Origin: Desulfatitalea tepidiphila | GTDB taxonomy: Bacteria > Desulfobacterota > Desulfobacteria > Desulfobacterales > Desulfosarcinaceae | Length of the DNA: 64,000 nucleotides | Direction: 5' to 3' | NCBI RefSeq assembly: GCF_001293685.1 | Contig: NZ_BCAG01000005.1 | Location: 372,001 to 436,000 of the forward strand | Shown: positions 61,888 through 64,000 of the stretch, piece by piece | How positions within the stretch are numbered: the stretch's first letter is position 1 | Layout of the letters: every line of letters begins with the position of its first letter | Position numbers and translations under genes: made by a program | Notes under the pieces: model-generated | The model's database searches: none | What the model was told of the DNA's origin: nothing | What the model saw: only the letters and a program-made list of their open reading frames with translations

Positions 61888-62322
61888 AGCAGTTTTAATT
61901 GAAAGTGATTCACAATGAAGGGCATGCATTCCAAAAGTGACGTCACCGTAAAAAGCCCAAGATCTGCGTTGTGCTCATCCCGTCGTCCTTGCGGCGTAAG
62001 ACAAGTACGCCTCAGGACACGGAATTTCGCACGCCTTGATCTTGAACTTTTTACGGTTTTATCAAAAGTGTTTTGTTAAAAAAATTCGCATCGCAACGGA
62101 TATGGCAGGCGTGGGCGGGGCGGGTGGCCAGGGCCACGTGAGCCTGCGGTCTTAGAGCCAGTTAAATGCAAACGGCGGACAAGCGGCCCAGACTGTTTGA
62201 GCGCAGCGAGTTTCTGGGCCGCCCGCCGTGCATGTTACTGGCTCTTGACCGCTTGGCGTGTGGCATCGGCCACCTGCCCCACCCGCGCCGGGCTTAATGA
62301 ATAGCATTCAGTAGGAATCACT
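61888..62322. repeat. palindromic MITE-like element, copy I (with nested element)
   Basis: A full-length copy in A orientation, 435 bp because a second element sits inside; without it about 304 bp. Target duplication GGGTCACATGC / GGGTCACACGC (10 of 11). Inner arms pair as GAGCCAG / CTGGCTC. It ends 18 bases before the -35 box of the thi promoter, so it could influence that promoter by topology or by read-through. Confidence 0.87.
61940..62062. mobile_element. small nested inverted-repeat element (123 bp)
   Basis: Inserted into the left arm of copy I and flanked by an exact 8-bp duplication CAAAAGTG (61932-61939 and 62063-62070). Its ends are complementary: ACCGTAAAAAGCCCAAGATC on the left and GATC...CTTTTTACGGT on the right. 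No coding sequence. The end sequence recurs at 43745, so this is a second dispersed element family. Confidence 0.78.
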
Positions 62323-62340
62323 GGGTCACACGCCAGCCGG

Positions 62341-62369
62341 TTGACAAATCCACCTCACTTATCTATAGG
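62341..62369 (+). promoter_or_regulatory. sigma-70 promoter of the thi operon
   Basis: TTGACA (62341-62346), a 17-base spacer and TATAGG (62364-62369) form a near-consensus promoter. Initiation would fall at about 62376, just before the riboswitch. Confidence 0.65.
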
Positions 62370-62382
62370 TGAATCCATCATA

Positions 62383-62461
62383 CGCTAGGGGTGCGATTCA
62401 CGCTGAGAGGATTTCTCCAACCCTTAGAACCTGATCCGGATAATACCGGCGAAGGGAAGCG
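62383..62461 (+). promoter_or_regulatory. TPP riboswitch (THI element)
   Basis: The conserved thi-box blocks are in order: CTAGGGGTGC, CACGCTGAGAGG, ACCCTTAGAACCTGATCC, then GATAATACCGGCGAAGGG. A closing stem CGCT / AGCG brackets them. It binds thiamine pyrophosphate. A perfect intrinsic terminator follows at 62491, so it switches transcription off when the vitamin is plentiful. It governs thiS, thiG and thiH. Confidence 0.93.
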
Positions 62462-62490
62462 GCCTGATGAAAGCACCTGCCACTCAATCA

Positions 62491-62526
62491 GAAAGCCGCT
62501 TTCCCGATGCCGGGAAAGCGGCTTTT
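62491..62526 (+). terminator. riboswitch-controlled terminator
   Basis: Stem GAAAGCCGCTTTCCCG / CGGGAAAGCGGCTTTT with a loop of about four bases and a short T-run, between the TPP riboswitch and the thiS start. It is the expression platform; an anti-terminator pairing with the upstream GAAGGGAAGCGG part is likely. Confidence 0.85.
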
Positions 62527-62543
62527 CGATTTATGGGGGGCCC

Positions 62544-62744
62544 GTGATACGCGTGACGATTAACGGAAAAACCGAGTCTGTGGGGGCGGGCACGATCGAA
62601 CAACTGGTCCATGACAAAGGGTTGCGGCCCGAAGCACTGGTGGTCGAACACAATTTCACCATCGTCAAGCAGCCCCAATGGTCCCGGATCCAACTGAGCG
62701 AGGGAGACACCCTGGAACTGCTCAGCTTCGTCGGGGGAGGTTGA
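62544..62744 (+). CDS. thiS: sulfur carrier protein ThiS
   Basis: 66 residues from a GTG behind GGGGGGCCC. Ubiquitin-like small protein: start [13 protein letters not shown], middle [20 protein letters not shown], and the C-terminal GG (LLSFVGGG) that is adenylated and made into a thiocarboxylate. It donates sulfur for the thiamine thiazole ring. thiG starts 5 bases downstream. Confidence 0.92.
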   Translation: MIRVTINGKTESVGAGTIEQLVHDKGLRPEALVVEHNFTIVKQPQWSRIQLSEGDTLELLSFVGGG

Positions 62745-62748
62745 TTCA

Positions 62749-63537
62749 ATGGAAAACGACACATTGACCATCGGCGGCCTTGAATTTACCAGCCGTCTCT
62801 TCACCGGCACCGGCAAATTCGCCGATGACCGCCGGATCGCCGACATGCTGGCAGCCAGCGGATCCCAACTGATCACCGTTGCCCTGCGGCGCATCGATCT
62901 GGGGGGCAAAAGCCACAACATCCTCGACTTTATTCCCAAATCGGTCACCCTGCTGCCCAACACCTCGGGTGCCCGCACCGCCGCCGAAGCCGTGCGCATC
63001 GCCCGCATCGCCAGGGAGGCGGGTTGCGGTCCTTTTATCAAAATCGAGGTGATCACCGACACCAAGTACCTGATGCCCGACAATTATGAAACCCTGGCCG
63101 CCACCGAGACGCTGGCCCGGGAGGGATTCGTGGTGCTGCCTTACGTGTTACCCGACCTACCGCTGGCCAAGCGTCTGGAGGATGCCGGCGCCGCTGCGGT
63201 GATGCCGCTGGGAGCGCCTATCGGGTCCAACCGGGGCCTGGAAACCGCCCCGTTGATCGCGCTGCTGATCGAAAACTGCCGGGTACCGGTGGTGGTCGAT
63301 GCCGGTATTGGACGGCCGTCGCACGCAGCGGCCGCCATGGAGATGGGGGCCGATGCAGTCCTGGTCAACACCGCCATCGCCACGGCCGAATATCCGGTCG
63401 CCATGGGCCGCGCGTTCTCGCTGGCCGTCGAGGCCGGCCGTATGGCCTACCTGGCCAAAATGGCCGAAGAGAGCCGAACGGCACAGGCATCGTCGCCCCT
63501 GACCGGATTTTTGGATCCGATCGAGGATATCGTTTAA
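62749..63537 (+). CDS. thiG: thiazole synthase ThiG
   Basis: 262 residues. TIM-barrel enzyme: [19 protein letters not shown], active-site lysine in [58 protein letters not shown]. It assembles the thiazole phosphate from deoxyxylulose phosphate, the ThiS thiocarboxylate and dehydroglycine. The latter would come from ThiH (tyrosine lyase) encoded next, the anaerobic route rather than ThiO. Confidence 0.95.
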   Translation: MENDTLTIGGLEFTSRLFTGTGKFADDRRIADMLAASGSQLITVALRRIDLGGKSHNILDFIPKSVTLLPNTSGARTAAEAVRIARIAREAGCGPFIKIEVITDTKYLMPDNYETLAATETLAREGFVVLPYVLPDLPLAKRLEDAGAAAVMPLGAPIGSNRGLETAPLIALLIENCRVPVVVDAGIGRPSHAAAAMEMGADAVLVNTAIATAEYPVAMGRAFSLAVEAGRMAYLAKMAEESRTAQASSPLTGFLDPIEDIV

Positions 63538-63568
63538 CGTTCACCTACGGAACAATGCGGTCGTTGCC

Positions 63569-64000
63569 ATGTCTTTCATAGATGTCGTGGAACAGTACGA
63601 AGATTTCGACGTTGATGGCTTTTTAGGCCAGGTCACCGATCGGGATGTGGAACGTGCCCTTGCAAAAGAGAAAATGGAACCCATGGATTTTCTCGCCCTG
63701 CTCAGCCCGACGGCCGCCGGGCACCTCGAACCCATGGCCCAGAAGGCGCGGCGCCTCACGGTGCAGTATTTCGGCCGCACCATCCAGCTGTTCATACCCC
63801 TCTATATCTCCAACTATTGCAGCAACCAGTGTCTCTATTGCGGCTTCAACCGGACCCATGCCATCGAACGCAAGACATTGACCCTCGAAGAGATCGAATG
63901 CGAAGCCCAAGCCATTGCCAGCACCGGCATGCAGCACTTGCTTCTGCTCACCGGAGAATCCCTGCAGGCGACGCCCATGGATTACCTGGAGGCGGCCGTG
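63569..64000 (+). CDS. thiH: 2-iminoacetate synthase ThiH (partial, runs off the window)
   Basis: The first 144 residues are present, ending at the window edge. Radical SAM cluster motif CSNQCLYCGFN, preceded by the family-typical LTVQYFGRTIQLFIPLYISNY. It cleaves tyrosine to p-cresol and dehydroglycine for ThiG, an oxygen-sensitive step that fits an anaerobe. It lies 31 bases after thiG in the same operon under the TPP riboswitch. Confidence 0.93.
   Translation, partial: MSFIDVVEQYEDFDVDGFLGQVTDRDVERALAKEKMEPMDFLALLSPTAAGHLEPMAQKARRLTVQYFGRTIQLFIPLYISNYCSNQCLYCGFNRTHAIERKTLTLEEIECEAQAIASTGMQHLLLLTGESLQATPMDYLEAAV

Noticed and set aside
1-64000. tRNA, rRNA, prophage, integrase or transposase genes
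   Set aside because: None were seen on either strand; T-loop-like strings such as GGTTCAAATCC near 20700 lie inside coding sequence and do not fold into a cloverleaf.

Overview
The window reads as chromosomal DNA of an anaerobic, sulfate-reducer-like member of the Desulfobacterota, most likely close to Desulfosarcina. This is inferred from gene content, not from a marker gene. The pointers are a giant acyl-CoA dehydratase activase, a 2Fe-2S/ASKHA protein, a siroheme-type ferredoxin with a protochlorophyllide-reductase domain, an acyl-CoA dehydrogenase ending in a rubredoxin domain, a stand-alone rubredoxin, DUF2914, and sigma-54 promoters. I see no tRNA, rRNA, CRISPR array, prophage or transposase gene.

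Layout. 0-7.6 kb: small regulators (DksA-like, HU), a thioesterase, a cupin, a small secreted protein behind a near-perfect sigma-54 promoter, an AMMECR1 protein, a large LOG-like fusion and a zinc-ribbon membrane protein with a second sigma-54 promoter. 7.8-16.4 kb: acyl-CoA dehydratase activase, inositol phosphate synthase, a diadenylate cyclase fused to YbbR repeats, DUF2914. 16.7-27.8 kb: MFS transporter, a 754-residue unknown, ASKHA protein, iron-sulfur proteins, histidinol phosphatase, ferredoxin plus acyl-CoA dehydrogenase. 28-34 kb: proA-proB, then a reverse-strand pstSCAB operon whose pstC is frameshifted. 34-42.8 kb: YdcF, SDR, a 33-residue ribosomal protein bTHX, a CPBP protease, a HEAT-repeat membrane protein, then manC-rfbB-rfbC-rfbD for sugar nucleotides. 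42.8-54 kb: stress and signalling block with Usp, ClC channel, HTH-EIIA, two response regulators, a degenerate and a complete histidine kinase, a kinase-BON-receiver fusion, a frameshifted SulP transporter and TetR. 54-61.5 kb: rubredoxin, a NosL/ABC/membrane-protein cluster, a SafE-type exporter, UbiA prenyltransferase, alpha/beta hydrolase. 62.3-64 kb: promoter, TPP riboswitch, terminator and thiS-thiG-thiH (thiH runs off the end).

The most striking structure is not a gene. A roughly 300-bp, almost fully palindromic, non-coding element occurs at nine intergenic places: six long copies and several fragments. It has long terminal inverted repeats, recognisable 11-bp target duplications, and inner arms that differ between copies by paired, compensating changes. 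One copy carries a second, smaller inverted-repeat element inside it, with its own 8-bp duplication. One copy supplies the stop codon of the acyl-CoA dehydrogenase gene.

Two transporter genes (pstC, sulP) are broken by one-base deficits in homopolymer runs. These may be assembly errors, real mutations or slippage sites.
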